Assembly: GCF_041381155.1 (NCBI RefSeq)
Contig: NC_091137.1
Location: 17,665,765-17,729,764 of the forward strand
Length of the DNA stretch: 64,000 bases
Source of the DNA: Argopecten irradians
Lineage: Eukaryota > Mollusca > Bivalvia > Pectinida > Pectinidae
Direction of reading: 5' to 3'
Shown: one piece after another, positions 1 through 11,665 of the stretch
How positions within the stretch are numbered: the stretch's first letter is position 1
Layout of the letters: each line of letters opens with the position of its first letter
Notes under the pieces: model-generated
The model's input: only the letters and a program-made list of their open reading frames with translations
The model's database searches: none
Told to the model about the DNA's origin: nothing
Made by a program: the position numbers and the translations under genes

Positions 1-429
1 TTATCCATTTAACCAAACCTCAATTTGTCAAGGCCTTAAATAAAGTTTAATCGACCTCTTGCTCACTCGGGAGGAAGTACGTGTATACTTCAGCTTATTT
101 GAATCTTCACCGTAACGTGATTGAATGTCGAGACCATTCAAGCATGCTATATGCCAAATATGGAGGCAAAAAATGAAAGATTTCAGCCAGACATTTTCGG
201 ATATCTAAATCTCTGTTTCAGCATACCGGGTGTTTGAATTTGTGATAAGGTAATGAAACATCAGAACAACTTAAACGGCGAAAAGATAACAACTTAAAAA
301 GGTAGTAACGGACATTTCGCCTGTACCTGCGAAAATCGGGGGGGGGGCTCATTAATTGATTTCATTTACAATAATGATTTTTTAATATAGATAATTTTCA
401 ATTTGCAATATGAATTAGTCTGTTTTCAG

Positions 430-641
430 TGTTATTTTTTCTTCTCAAATTTACAAGCCTACTTTAAGAACGTTTTAAAATCATAAAAATACATCGTAAA
501 ACTCATCTCTGTCATTCTAAATCGGGAGTTTTTCGAGGGGGGACCCTCCCCCCTGACCCCCCAAACAACGATTTTCTCGCCCCTTCGGCGCTCGGGCTCC
601 ACTTCGCGTGCACATTAAATTGCTGCTAGCGACGCCACTGG
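430..641 (-). mobile_element. Terminal fragment of a hAT-like DNA element
   Basis: Read on the minus strand from 641 the sequence starts CAGTGGCGTCGCTAGCAG, a hAT-style terminus. It continues through a G-run block and a stretch matching, with divergence, the blocks at 15470-15700 and 12925-13020 (GCGAGATTTTGGTGTTT, then AGATGAGTTTTAC). It is therefore related to the large foldback at 12370-16207. No partner terminus or coding frame is visible inside the window, so it is a partial copy. Confidence 0.45.
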
Positions 642-1411
642 ATTGTAGCATATTTAACCTCTGTGACCTTGAATGAAGGTCAATGTCATTCGTATAAACA
701 TATTGTGTTGGCTTTTATTCAGTATTGTTTAGACTCAATATCGAGTCTCAGCTTCATAGTTCTTGTAAGTTGTTTCACTGACGCCTGGCCACAGGCTTTT
801 GACTATAATGGTATATACGGACACAAAATCATAATATATATATGCTTGTGTGGTAATATTGGACCACGGTATGAAATATGTTCTCCACAGTCATGGATGG
901 TTTATGACTTCCAAGTTTTACAAAACAAGAATTCCACGGAAGTGGATGTGTCGCTGCACAGCATCACAAAAAATAGTTATTTACAATTGAAAATATTATT
1001 AATAATTTAGGTGAAGTAATCAAGTCCCATAACTCTTGCAAATATTGATGGATTTTGTTAACCCCCCATCTAAGATCTCATTGATATATATAAGCAATAT
1101 ACAAATAAAAGCCATACAGTCAACCGTAGTGTACCGTTATTTCGATTCTTTGTTGTACATCACATGACCAGCTACATTATCATCTGTTGTCGTACACAGA
1201 GTTTCTTCAGTTTTGCTATGACATAGTCCAGGGAGTGGATATAACCAGAGTGATAGTAACCCTTCAAGTATCGAGGATGCGGACACTCTAACACAGCATT
1301 CTTTCTAGCTCACCTTCTAATCCTGACCCTATATACAGGGGTCCTTATACTACGCCTTCTTAAATGGCCACTACCTTTCCAAAACGGCTTTTAATTTTTA
1401 AAATGGGAATG
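642..1411. other. Non-genic AT-rich spacer
   Basis: No coding exon, RNA gene or intact element was recognised. A weak copy of a small CCAGGG...CCCT hairpin family lies near 1226-1272. The open frame at 663-1010 is low-complexity and unlike any family I know. Confidence 0.5.
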
Positions 1412-1800
1412 CTAAAAGATGCTCCACCGCCGACAGAGCATAAACGATATTTATCAATTTAACAATAATTGGTGTTTAATCGTGTGGCCCCAATATATAT
1501 AATATATATAAATCTAATAAACACGTCCTAAAATAATATGATTTTTTTTTATTTTTGCGCTTGGTGCATGCGCAATCAATACTTCATTCCGTATAGGACA
1601 TAGTGCCACGGGAATTTTTTCGGGATGCAATGAATTTGTTTTTAATATTTTTGTCTTGAATATAAAAGTAGAAGCTCAAACTTGCCAATGGTGGTAATGG
1701 TAAAATAAGTAACTTTTGTAATTGAAGAAAAATACTAAATCGCCTGCTCCTGTTTTTGATAGCGAAAAATGTCATTTGTCATCGATGGAGCATCTTTTAA
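1412..1800 (+). mobile_element. TTAA-type MITE, family M1, copy 1
   Basis: Inverted ends: AAAAGATGCTCCACCGC on the left and the reverse complement GGAGCATCTTTTAA on the right. The inside matches the copy at 5103-5438 in opposite orientation and the partial copy at 20930-21236. The other copies end at TTAA, which suggests piggyBac- or Kolobok-type TTAA targeting. No transposase frame is present, so it is non-autonomous. Confidence 0.8.
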
Positions 1801-2560
1801 CGAAATGTAACCAAATTTGGCCACAAGCATCCTTAGTGGAAGGGGAACAGAACTTGTATAAATTTTGGCTCTGACCCCTGGGAGGGCAAGAGGGGTGGGG
1901 CCCAATAGGGGAAAATAGAGGTAAATCCTATTTTAATCGCTACTTTGTCCTAGAGTTCTGCATGGATTGTAACCAAATTTTGAGGGCCACAAACATCCTT
2001 GCAAAAGGGGAACAGAACTTGTATAAATTTTGGCTCTGACCCCCCGGGGGCAGGAGGGGGGGGCCCAATAGGGGAAATAGAGGTAATCTTATAAATTGCT
2101 ACTTGTCCTAGTGTTCTGCATGGATTGTAACCAAATTTGACCAGAAAACATCCTTGGGGGAAGGGGAAAAACAGAACTTGTTATGAATTTTTGGCTCTGA
2201 TCCCCCCGGGGGGCAAGAGGGGTGGTGGGCCGAATAGGGGAAAATGAGGTAAATCATTTAAATTGCTTACTTGTCCTAGAGTTCTGCATGGATTGTAACC
2301 AAATTTGGCAAAAACATCTTGGCAGAAGGGGGAACAGAACTTTATAAATTTATTGCTTGACCCCCTGGGGGCAGGAGGGGGCGGGGTCCAATAGGGGAAA
2401 TAGAGGTAAATCCTGTAAATCGCTAATAGTCATATAGTTCTGCTTGGATTTTTAACCAAATTTAGCCCAGAAACATCCTTGGGGTTAACAGAATTTGTAT
2501 AAATTTTGGCAATTTTTGACCCCCTGGAGCAGAAAGAGTGGGGCCTAATAGGGGAATTCA
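1801..2560 (-). repeat. ~160-bp tandem repeat, ~4.6 units
   Basis: Units are marked by AACCAAATTT at about 1809, 1971, 2129, 2297 and 2454, spaced 157-168 bp. Each continues with CAGAACTTGTATAAATTTTGG and a G-rich GGGGCCCAATAGGGG block. Unit-to-unit differences are largely in homopolymer length. Read on the minus strand this array follows the AACAAGAGGCC end near 2651, so it is probably the tandem core of one non-autonomous element. Confidence 0.85.
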
Positions 2561-2651
2561 GAAAAGAAAACAATGAACTTGAATTCAGAACATTCCTAGG
2601 CATTACAAAACCAGGTGAGATTATTTAATACAGGCCCTCTGCGGCCTCTTG
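2561..2651 (-). mobile_element. AACAAGAGGCC terminus of the tandem-core element
   Basis: On the minus strand the sequence begins AACAAGAGGCCGCAGAGGGC and leads into the ~160-bp tandem core at 1801-2560. A related AACAAGAGGCCC start is present at 7265. The terminus abuts the hAT-1 fragment at 2653 with at most a base between, so it may have inserted there. Classification as Helitron-like is inference. Confidence 0.45.
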
Positions 2652-2652
2652 T

Positions 2653-2993
2653 TGAGGTTACCCATTAGAGGCGAGACGTCATTTCGTGACCGACAGGGAA
2701 ATGTCTACCTAGCCATATTATTTTTCGTAAAATTTCCCAACTTCATCAAGCCCATAACTTCGTCAATACTTGGTCCAATTTTGTTCATCAAGCACTCAAT
2801 GGAAAGATAATTATGACTATTTATTCTTTAAGGTAAGATATCCTTTTGTCAATGTTGTATAGAATCCATTTATTAAAATAATCACGGTTTTAAAAAAATA
2901 GGTCCGTTTTCTCGACCGCCTAGTTCAAACCCTTTGATACTATAATATGTATATGTATACTGTTAGTTTAAAAAAATCGCGCCAGGTCCTGTG
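2653..2993 (+). mobile_element. hAT-1 foldback element, right-arm fragment
   Basis: It matches the right arm of the intact hAT-1 copy at 10587-11665, from GAGGTACCCATTAGAGCC to the terminus GCCAGGTCCTGTG. The left half is absent. The eight bases after its end (CTAAAAAT) recur at 4384-4391 at the edge of the duplicated block, suggesting an insertion site. Confidence 0.75.
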
Positions 2994-3583
2994 CTAAAAA
3001 TAAACAGATCGCTGAAGCACTGATTAGTAAAAGCATGAGTTTATCTTAATAAACTGGGTTTAAAATTGATTACCTTTGTGTGGCATTGTTGTAACTTTAT
3101 GTAAACTATTTTATTAATTCATTTCTTACTACATGTCACCAGTAGAATTCTTTTTCTCATGTCTTGACATAGGAATTAACAATACCCGTACAATCATATT
3201 CACTTTTGAGCATTCTTTCTGAATTAATGTATTTACAATGTACATGTAGGTATAATACTGTAAATATAAATCTATTTCTTATGTTACACTCTGAATTACA
3301 TGTGTTTTGACGAAAACGATTTCATTACAACTTAAACATGTGTTGTTTTCGAAAGTGTAAAGCCTCAGAATAAACCTTTAAAATATGTTTTTTATTGTTT
3401 ATTGATAAACAGTCCAAGAGAAGTCATTGAAATTGTCAATGTACTTGGAATAAAACATTTAATTTTTATCATACATTAGATTTACAAATTTTATTATAAT
3501 CAGACTATAAATGAATGTACATGCATAGGCATTTGGTTTCTATAAAATGCCGCGACAACCGTACGTACTACACTATATAAGAG
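2994..3583 (+). repeat. Direct duplication, copy A
   Basis: It runs from CTAAAAATAAACAGATCGC to CACTATATAAGAG and matches 4384-4957 base for base, apart from scattered single-base indels in homopolymers. No gene was recognised inside. Confidence 0.9.
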
Positions 3584-4383
3584 CGATTAAATAGTCGACG
3601 CATGTGCGTGGTTGTCTCTGTTTCATAATAAATGAGTGATTGTTTTTCATATAGTAATGGTAGAGTTAATAATAGAATGTGTATTTGTAAAAAAAGCGAT
3701 ATTGCCAATAAAAAATAGCTTTCGAATATTCGTAATTTTGCAATTCCGGGCCAAGAACTTTAAGAAATTCATAAATCATTAGAGTTTAATATCAATAGGA
3801 TACCGTGACTGGATAATGTCATGTTGTTGTTTCGCCTTTTGGAAAATGAACAACCCCTCCATTCTCATTTTTCTTCATCGTGCATGTTACACGTGTATGT
3901 TGTTTTATTCCAAAAGAACAAATATAAGAAATTGCATCAAACTAAATTAATCTCTTTTGTTGAAGTTTCTTATGAAATAGAAAATATATATGGTGGCCTA
4001 TATCTGCCATGTCGCATTGTCGTTCACAAAATCGCTCCGCGCGTTCCTGTTGTAATGCACATTTGATGTCATGTATGGTGCATTGTAATTCATATTGTAG
4101 AATTAAATACATATAATATGAGATAATGTTCTATCATTACAGCTTGGAATTTAATTACTCATCACAAGACAATACGCGAAGCAATAGTGAGATAATGCGC
4201 GGAGTGACACTGCAACGTTACAAAAATACACTGTCGGTGCGACAAATCTTATTTTCTCGCTAATGCGACAGAGCGACATGGTTGTTTTATCGCACAGTCG
4301 CGTGTTATCGGCAGGGCATTTTTGTCGCTCCAAGCACTGTCGCTCCTTGCATTGGGCCACACGCCAATCATTATTTGTTCTTA
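3584..4383. other. Spacer between the direct duplications
   Basis: AT-rich to 4140. From about 4190 to 4370 there is a stretch rich in GTCGCTCC / GCGACA words in both orientations, reminiscent of short degenerate repeats. No credible gene was seen; the small frames at 3821-4066 (plus) and 4151-4360 (minus) have no recognisable domain. Confidence 0.5.
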
Positions 4384-4957
4384 CTAAAAATCAACAGATC
4401 GCTGAAGCACTGATTAGTAAAGCATGAGTTATCTTAATAAACTGGGTTTAAATTGATACCTTGGTGTGGCATTGTTGTAACTTTATGTAAACTATTTTAT
4501 TAATTCATTTCTTACTACATGTCACCAGTAGAATTCTTTTTCTCATGTCTTGACATAGGAATTAACAATACCCGTACAATCATATTCACTTTTGAGCATT
4601 CTTTCTGAATTATGTATTTACAATGTACATGTAGGTATAATACTGTAAATATAAATCTATTTTCTTATGTTACACTCTGAATTACATGTGTTTGACGAAA
4701 ACGATTCATTACAACTTAAAAATGTGTTGTTTTCGAAAGTGTAAAACCTCAGAATAAACCTTAAAATATGTTTTTATTGTTATTGATAAACAGTCCAAGA
4801 GAAGTCATTAAAATTTTATGTACTTGGAATAAAACATTTAATTTTTATATACATTAGATTTACAAATTTTATTATAATCAGACTATAAATGAATGTACAT
4901 GCATAGGCATTTGGTTCTATAAAATGCCGCGACACCGTACGTATTACACTATATAGA
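4384..4957 (+). repeat. Direct duplication, copy B
   Basis: Second copy of 2994-3583, starting CTAAAAATCAACAGATCGC. It is slightly shorter, mainly through one-base losses in A, T and G runs. Confidence 0.9.
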
Positions 4958-5102
4958 GAAAAAATATCTATAAAGCAAAACCTGGGCTATATATATATAT
5001 ATCTAAGTCAACACATCACTGCACATCTCGATGTATTCGCTTCATAAATGTATATCTACATACCTGTGTGTATCAAAAGAGGTTTCAATTCCTGTCCGTT
5101 AA

Positions 5103-5438
5103 AGATCCTCCACCGCTGACAAATGGTACAGGAGCTGACGATTTAGTATTTTTCTTCAGTTACAAAAGTTACTTACTTTACACCATTACCACCATTGAAA
5201 AGTTTGAGCTTCTAATTTTACTTCAAGTTAAAAATATGAAAAATAATTATTTGCATCCCGAAAAATTTCCGTATACTATATCCTATATGGAATGAAGTAC
5301 TGATTGTGCATGCACCAAAGGCTAAATAAATTATTTTATATTATTTTTGTGTTAATTAGACATATATATACACGATTAAACACCAATTATTGTTCAAATG
5401 ATGAATATCATTTATGCTCTGTCGGCGGTGGAGCATCT
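5103..5438 (-). mobile_element. TTAA-type MITE, family M1, copy 2
   Basis: Flanked by TTAA at 5099-5102 and 5439-5442. Inverted ends are AGATCCTCCACCGCTGAC and GTCGGCGGTGGAGCATCT. It is in opposite orientation to the copy at 1412-1800 and shares its interior words. The plus-strand frame at 5068-5295 is a by-product of this repeat. Confidence 0.85.
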
Positions 5439-5529
5439 TTAATGAATACAACAAGAAAATCATAATGTTTGGAGAATTTATGTCTGAACGGAATGAGTTT
5501 TGCTTAAAGAAAGTTTCGTCTACAAATAT

Positions 5530-5700
5530 CTAACCTTTATTCCGCCATCTTGCGCCGGTATTAGCCGGTGATTCAAAACCGGCTGATCCGGCGTACGCCG
5601 GTCGCGCAACCGGTGCACTTTTTCATTGAATCGAGTGACTTAGCCGCCTCGCCGGGTCGCCGGCGGCCGCCCGCTCTTGACGAATCGAGCAGGGGTATAG
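5530..5700. other. CpG- and CCGG-rich patch
   Basis: About 170 bp with at least eight CCGG tetramers and many CpGs (for example GCCGGTCGCGCAACCGG) in an otherwise AT-rich neighbourhood. No exon or element end was recognised. It could be a remnant of a GC-rich repeat. Confidence 0.5.
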
Positions 5701-6689
5701 ATATACATATGGAGCCTATGTCAATAAATTATTATCAAAATTAATTATTTTCAATGAACAAGGCAGTGTTTCAGGTGTAAATGCACCGAACACATTCCAG
5801 TTACGTTACGGGCAAAACACAATGTATGATGCCATGTGTAAGGAATATAATATTTAGTCCTTGTCTTCTAGAGTTCAATGGGGACAACCTACGTCACCGG
5901 AAGTGATATAGGACACACAAAAAAACGCCCGCTTCAAGAAAAAAAATCGTCTGAAATTATGACATAAAAGCAATGCATCTTCTAAACCTATCGTGCGTCA
6001 AAGACAGTGTATTATTAGTGACTCTGTGAAACTATTAGATATCGTCAAACTAGCTCAGATAATGCAAACACCTCGACACAATATTTTTCGACAGCAGGGA
6101 TATCGGTCACATTTTATGCATTAAAACGTTATAAATTGAAAATTAGTAAATTTTGCTGTCACAAAACTGGCCCGTTTACTTATATGTAATATATGACTGC
6201 TGAAAGAAAATATTTCATTCTTTATATCTGCCAGTGGAGAAACATAGACGGTGCTTAATTAGAAACTATGAAAGTGATATCGGTCACACTTAAAACTTTA
6301 GGGGTAACGGTCACATCCAAAGTTACGAAAGCTGAATATTGCAGCATTGTACATGTAGTCGTTATTTACGCAGCATGCAACTCCAGTGGATAAGCCGCCA
6401 AAATACTTTTATTGAATTTATCTGATCTTGAAAGACGACTTTTTAACCCACTATCAGCAAATGGTTAACGAGCTATTGAATTCGTACCTGTATAAGCTAT
6501 AGTTGGCGTTTTGTTGTTTTTGAAAAGGATGTCGTTCACAGGGTAACGGTCACATCCAAAGTTTTTGAAATGGTTTGTCGCTTCGTAAAGATTGCTGAAA
6601 TATTGCAGCGTTGTTTTACCTATCTAATCATTCAGGTAAAGAGGAAATATTACCGAGATACATGATACATCATTAACTATTATCGTAAC

Positions 6690-6717
6690 TGGTTTTTTTT
6701 TTTTTTTTTTTTTTTTG
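6690..6717. repeat. Poly-T tract
   Basis: An uninterrupted run of about 25 T residues in the centre of the large foldback. Confidence 0.8.
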
Positions 6718-7335
6718 CTGAATACTTTGGTTATTCGTACACTGTATATTGTTTCGTTTTTGTCTATACATGTATTTGTACACACCCTTTGTTCTTGAAC
6801 TTCTTGCTTTGTCTTTGCGTGCTGAAGCAAAGTGGAACTGAGGCAATCCTTACCAAGTAGACAAATTACATCGTTATGGAGTACCATTGTACTATTTTTG
6901 AGGTTTGTTTCTGTGTTAAAGTGATTATAATTTTAAAACATCGCAGTGACAATATACAAGAAACTGCATAAAACTTAAAGATGTAAAGGCATCCGATGTA
7001 AACAAAAGGAAAAGCGCACTGATCTATAAGCTACAGAAATACGTGAATACACGATAGACAGGATCACTGAGGGTTTTTAGCTGATAGCGTTTGTACAGAT
7101 CTACATGCCAGGTGACAAATAGTTTCTCCACAGATTTTCAACTCAATAATTTGCTTTATACAAATGAACACACAATAACGATTGAAAAGGTACTTATAAT
7201 ATATCTTAACAACAATAGCACAAATGATCATTTGTAAACAAATTATAAAAGAAAATCAGTCGATAACAAGAGGCCCAAGAGATATTGTGACGTTTACCAT
7301 TTGATTTGCAAATCAGTCAATTTAATATGTTGGTC

Positions 7336-9306
7336 CACAGGTGTTCGTTTCTAATATAAGTATAAGTATAATACTGGGTCAAGGTCTATAACTCGGCCGG
7401 CCATATAACACTACCCAATTTCAGAAAAAGTATGATTATTATCCAACCGTATAGGATATAATAATAGAAATACTCTCAATCGACAGCCAGATAATTTATC
7501 TTTAATTTGGTATATGATACAATATATATCATGCCGTATAAATGTCACTAGGTATCCAGAAACATCGGAAAACAGCCAGATTTCAACTGGTCGGACACTG
7601 GTGTCCTCCGATAAACACGCGTCCTCCGATAAACACGCTAGGGCTCTAATGGGTAGTTCAAAAACCACTGCATGTCAACACTTCAGCTTCATAGGAATTA
7701 AAGTTTGGTAAAAAACAAACTTACCGATATGTTAGTGTTTATCTATGTACCATCCATTTGCGCAATACAGCCTTTTGAAATTTCCGATTGAAAAAAATGT
7801 GTGTCTCTAGCCGTCATGTTGATATGTGTGTAGTACATTTGTTTTCTAAGCGTTGATTGGTCAATTAATTTTCGAGAGCCAATCAACGCCGACAAAACAA
7901 ATCTACTGCACACATACTTACATGGCGGCTAGAGACATAATTTTTTTTCAATCGGAAATTTCAAAGGGCTACGTTAGGCAAATGGATGGTATTTATCCAG
8001 GGATTTACTAACCGGTAAGTTTGTTTTCTACTCAGACGTCGCGCACAATGTTCGGTCACTTTTATGTAACGTTATTTAATGTAAAAGACGTAATTATCTT
8101 ATATAACATGACGAGCGCAATTGACGTCATTTCCGACATTCGGCAAACCTGCAAGACAAAGAAAAAACGCAATTTTTCGAATACTTTTTTGAATTTTCAG
8201 TAGAGATTTCGCACACGTATATTTGAGCAAAAACGTATTTTTTTTATTCTGAATAGAAAACATACTTCCTAATATAAAGTCATTTTTCAACGTCGTGAAC
8301 TTGCGTGACAGAACAGTCAATTTAAGAATTTCATTTTGTGTCATTTCTGCAAGACAAAGGTTTTGTTCGATAAAAAAGTAGAACGACGTCGCAGTCTATA
8401 TTTTCTGACATGTTATTAAAATAGAAGAAAAACGTATTTTTATATTAACAATTCATGTCTCTATCTCATGTATTAGTACCGTTTTGTACTGTGTGTATTT
8501 GTGTTTTTTTTTTCACTTTTTTTATCTTTTCTCTTCGGATCTGTCGATCGGCAAGTCTACAAACAAAGTCCACCATTTTGAAGTATGACGTCACAATTCA
8601 TTATAACGAAATGACATCACGATAGTTCGTTTTTTGGGGAATCTCTTTGTCAAATTTTACCGCCATGTGGTGTTCAGTATGACCACAGTGACACTTTAAC
8701 TGAAACCGCATACAGGTGCGTGTTACATCTGTCGCGCCAAAAAACGTCATTTTCTCAACAAAAACACATCAATAGAAACAAAAATATTACAAATATTTTG
8801 ATAAAAGTCCTCCCGTAATTGAATAAATATATCCTTTCTGTTTTTTAATTTAAAAAAATAGTATTGCGCTTATATTATTTTACTGTTCAACGCTTTTTCC
8901 AAAGAAATTCCGGCGTGACGTAAAAGTGACCGAACATTGTGCGTTATGTCACCAAACTTTTATTCTTATGACGCTGAAGTGTTGACATGCAGTGGTTTTT
9001 GAGCTACCCATTAGAGCCCTGGCGTGTTCATCGGAGGACACCAGTGTCCGACCAGTTGAAATCTGGCTGTTTTCCGATGTTTTTGGATACCTAGTGACAT
9101 TTATACGGCATGATATATATTGTATCATATACCAAAATAAAGATAAATTATCTGGCTGTCGATTGAGAGTATTCCTATTATTATATCCTATACGGTTGGT
9201 TAATAATCATACTTTTTCTGCAATTGGGTAGTGTTATATGGCCGGCCGAGTTATAGACCTTGACCCAGTATTATACTTATACTTATATTAGAAACGAACA
9301 CCTGTG
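7336..9306. mobile_element. hAT-2 foldback element
   Basis: Inverted ends CACAGGTGTTCGTTTC and GAAACGAACACCTGTG, directly flanked by GTTGGTC on both sides (7329-7335, 9307-9313). The arms (7336-7705 plus about 8035-8100, against 8885-9306) are near-identical reverse complements. A 318-bp MITE interrupts the left arm. The centre, about 8100-8880, is unique and non-coding. CACAGG ends with a 7-8 bp duplication fit the hAT superfamily. Confidence 0.75.
7711..8028. mobile_element. TA-flanked palindromic MITE
   Basis: Ends AAAAACAAACTTACCG and CGGTAAGTTTGTTTTC, with TA on each side (7709-7710, 8029-8030). Nearly the whole element is palindromic. The matching arm of hAT-2 at about 8935-8965 lacks it, which gives an internal empty site. 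A Tc1/mariner-like or related TA-targeting origin is likely. Confidence 0.75.
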
Positions 9307-10586
9307 GTTGGTCCAATATTTTAGCGCTTCATGTTGAATTGGCCGATGTCCAGTTGGCATTCATACTCCCCTAATTGTCAACTGAATGCAATTTAATGCA
9401 TATATTTTAATTTGATAACAATTGTATAATAACATCCCAAGATATTTGCATATATAAGGGAAAAATTAATATCGTCAAGGACGAAACAGCCATTTTCTGT
9501 GATCGATGGCACAAAAATTATGACATCACATAAAATTAAGCGGATAGCAGACCATGTACCCCCTGAATGTCAAATGCGCTTGGTAAGTATACATAGTGGG
9601 GTTGCAGTGAATACGTAAATATAGCTATATGAATGCTATAAAGCACCGTGGTAGTCAAATAACTTCAAGATAGCCAAATATTAATTATTTTGTAATCTTA
9701 TCTGTCTCAAAAATGATCATTAATAAATACAATCCTATGACCTAAATGATTATCAAAATATCTATATCGAACAAGATTTGATAATTGTAAGTAACGATAG
9801 TAACGAACTTCAAGTACATAATTTTATGAACAATGGACATTATTAGAAATATGGGTAATAATTCTTATATGAAAACCAAAGATGACTACCAGTTGGCCAT
9901 CTTGTCCATTGATCGATCCCAAAATGAAATAATCATAACTAAGCTCACATGTGGAATTTGAACCATAACAGCAAGTCCAACTATTAGAATCAAGAAAGAT
10001 GACTTTCTAAACATGAAATTTAAAATAGATCCTTAATTAATACTCTCTGGCAAATACATGTAGCGGTATCAAAATAAATCGATTTCGGATTGATCTCAAA
10101 ATATGTTATTATTATACATATCTGGATCTCCCGTGATATGAAACCCATCCAGTACTGTCAGAGAAATAACAGAAACAAAAGACGGACGGATGACGAACAA
10201 TGGAGGAAAGGCTATTTTTATAGATCACCAACCATTTGCTGATAGTCGGTTAAAAAAATCAGATAAATTCAATAAAAGTGTATTGACGGCGTATCCACTG
10301 GAGTTGCATGAAGGCGTAAATAACGACTACATCTACAATGCTGTAATATTCAGTTTTTGTAACTTTGGATGTGACCGTTACCCCTAAAGTTCTAAGTGTG
10401 ACCGATATCACTTTCATAGTTTCTAATTAGTAATTAAGCGCCGTCTATGTTTCTCCACTAGCAGATATAACGAATGAAATATTTTCTTTCAACAGTCATT
10501 TATGACATATTAGTAAACGGGACAGTTTTGTGACAGCAAAATTTATTTATTTACAACTTGTAACGTTTTATTGAATGAGATGTGAC

Positions 10587-11665
10587 CACAGGGACCTGGC
10601 ACGATTTTTTAAACTAACAGTATTCATATAGAATCCTAATAATATATATTATAGTATCAAGGGTATGAACTCGGCGATCGAGAAAAACGGACCATATTTT
10701 TTTTTAAAACCGTGATTATTTTAATAAATGGGTTTCTATACAACATTGACGGGTATCTTACCTCAAAGAGAAATAATTTATCTTTCCATTGAGTGCTTGA
10801 TGAACAAAATTGACCAAGTATTGACGAAGTTATGACTTGATGTCGGGAAATTTACGAAAAATATGCTGTCCGGTCGAAATGTCGTCTCGGCTCTAATGGG
10901 TACCTCAAAAACCAAGCCAAAATCACAAAATCTACGCTTGTGGTGGTAAACAGTACCCATAACTGTGTTCATCCACAATCTCCTTTGGAGGTATCATGAC
11001 CCGTACTTTGTAGAAACTCCATTTTTAAACATCGTGTAGCTCACTTACTTTAACCGTCACCCGCCATGTTCATTTTTCTCTCGGAGCACTTCTCGAGTTT
11101 TACATATAAGCACAACATAACATAATTTGCATAATGTAGTCACGGTATGTAAAGTCGAGAAGCGTTCCGAGAGAAAAATGAACATGGCGGTGACGGTTAA
11201 AGTAAGTGAGCTACACGATGTTTAAATGGAGTTTCTACAAAGTACGGGTCATGATACCTCCAAAGGAGATTGTGGATGAACACAGTTATGGGTACTGTTT
11301 ACCACCACAAGCGTAGATTTTGTGATTTTGGCTTGGTTTTTGAGGTACCCATTAGAGCCGAGACGACATTTCGACCGGACAGGGAAATGTCTACCTAGCA
11401 TATTTTTCGTAAATTTCCCGATTCATCAAGCCATAACTTCGTCAATACTTGGCCAATTTTGTTCCTCAAGCACTCAATGGAAAGATAAATTATTTCTCTT
11501 TAAGGTAAGATATCCGTCAATGTCGTATAGAACCCATTTATTAAAATAATCACGGTTAAAAAAAAAATAGGTCCGTTTTTCTCGACCGCCGAGTTCATAC
11601 ACTTGATACTATAATATATATATATGTATACTATTGGTTAAAGTTTTTCGTGCCAGGTCCCTGTG
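10587..11665. mobile_element. hAT-1 foldback element, intact copy
   Basis: Inverted ends CACAGGGACCTGGCACG and GCCAGGTCCCTGTG, flanked by a perfect 8-bp duplication GATGTGAC (10579-10586, 11666-11673). The two ~530-bp arms are reverse complements that meet near 11110-11150. There is no transposase frame; the two small frames inside mirror the palindrome. The 8-bp duplication points to the hAT superfamily. It sits in the right arm of the large foldback. Confidence 0.9.

Larger units (their letters stand above)
7265..10196 (+). mobile_element. AACAAGAGGCCC ... GACGGACGGA element split by hAT-2
   Basis: The left part (7265-7335) starts AACAAGAGGCCCAAGAG. The right part (9314-10196) ends in GACGGACGGA. 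The two halves are separated by the complete hAT-2 insertion. The start is shared with the element ending at 2651. Pairing of the two halves and the exact right end are inference. No coding frame was found. Confidence 0.4.

Noticed and set aside
663-1010. 115-codon frame as a gene
   Set aside because: Composition resembles random AT-rich sequence; no domain or flanking splice pattern.
2994-4957. Pair of long terminal repeats
   Set aside because: No TG...CA ends, primer-binding site or coding interior; the ~800-bp interior is non-coding, so a plain duplication is simpler.
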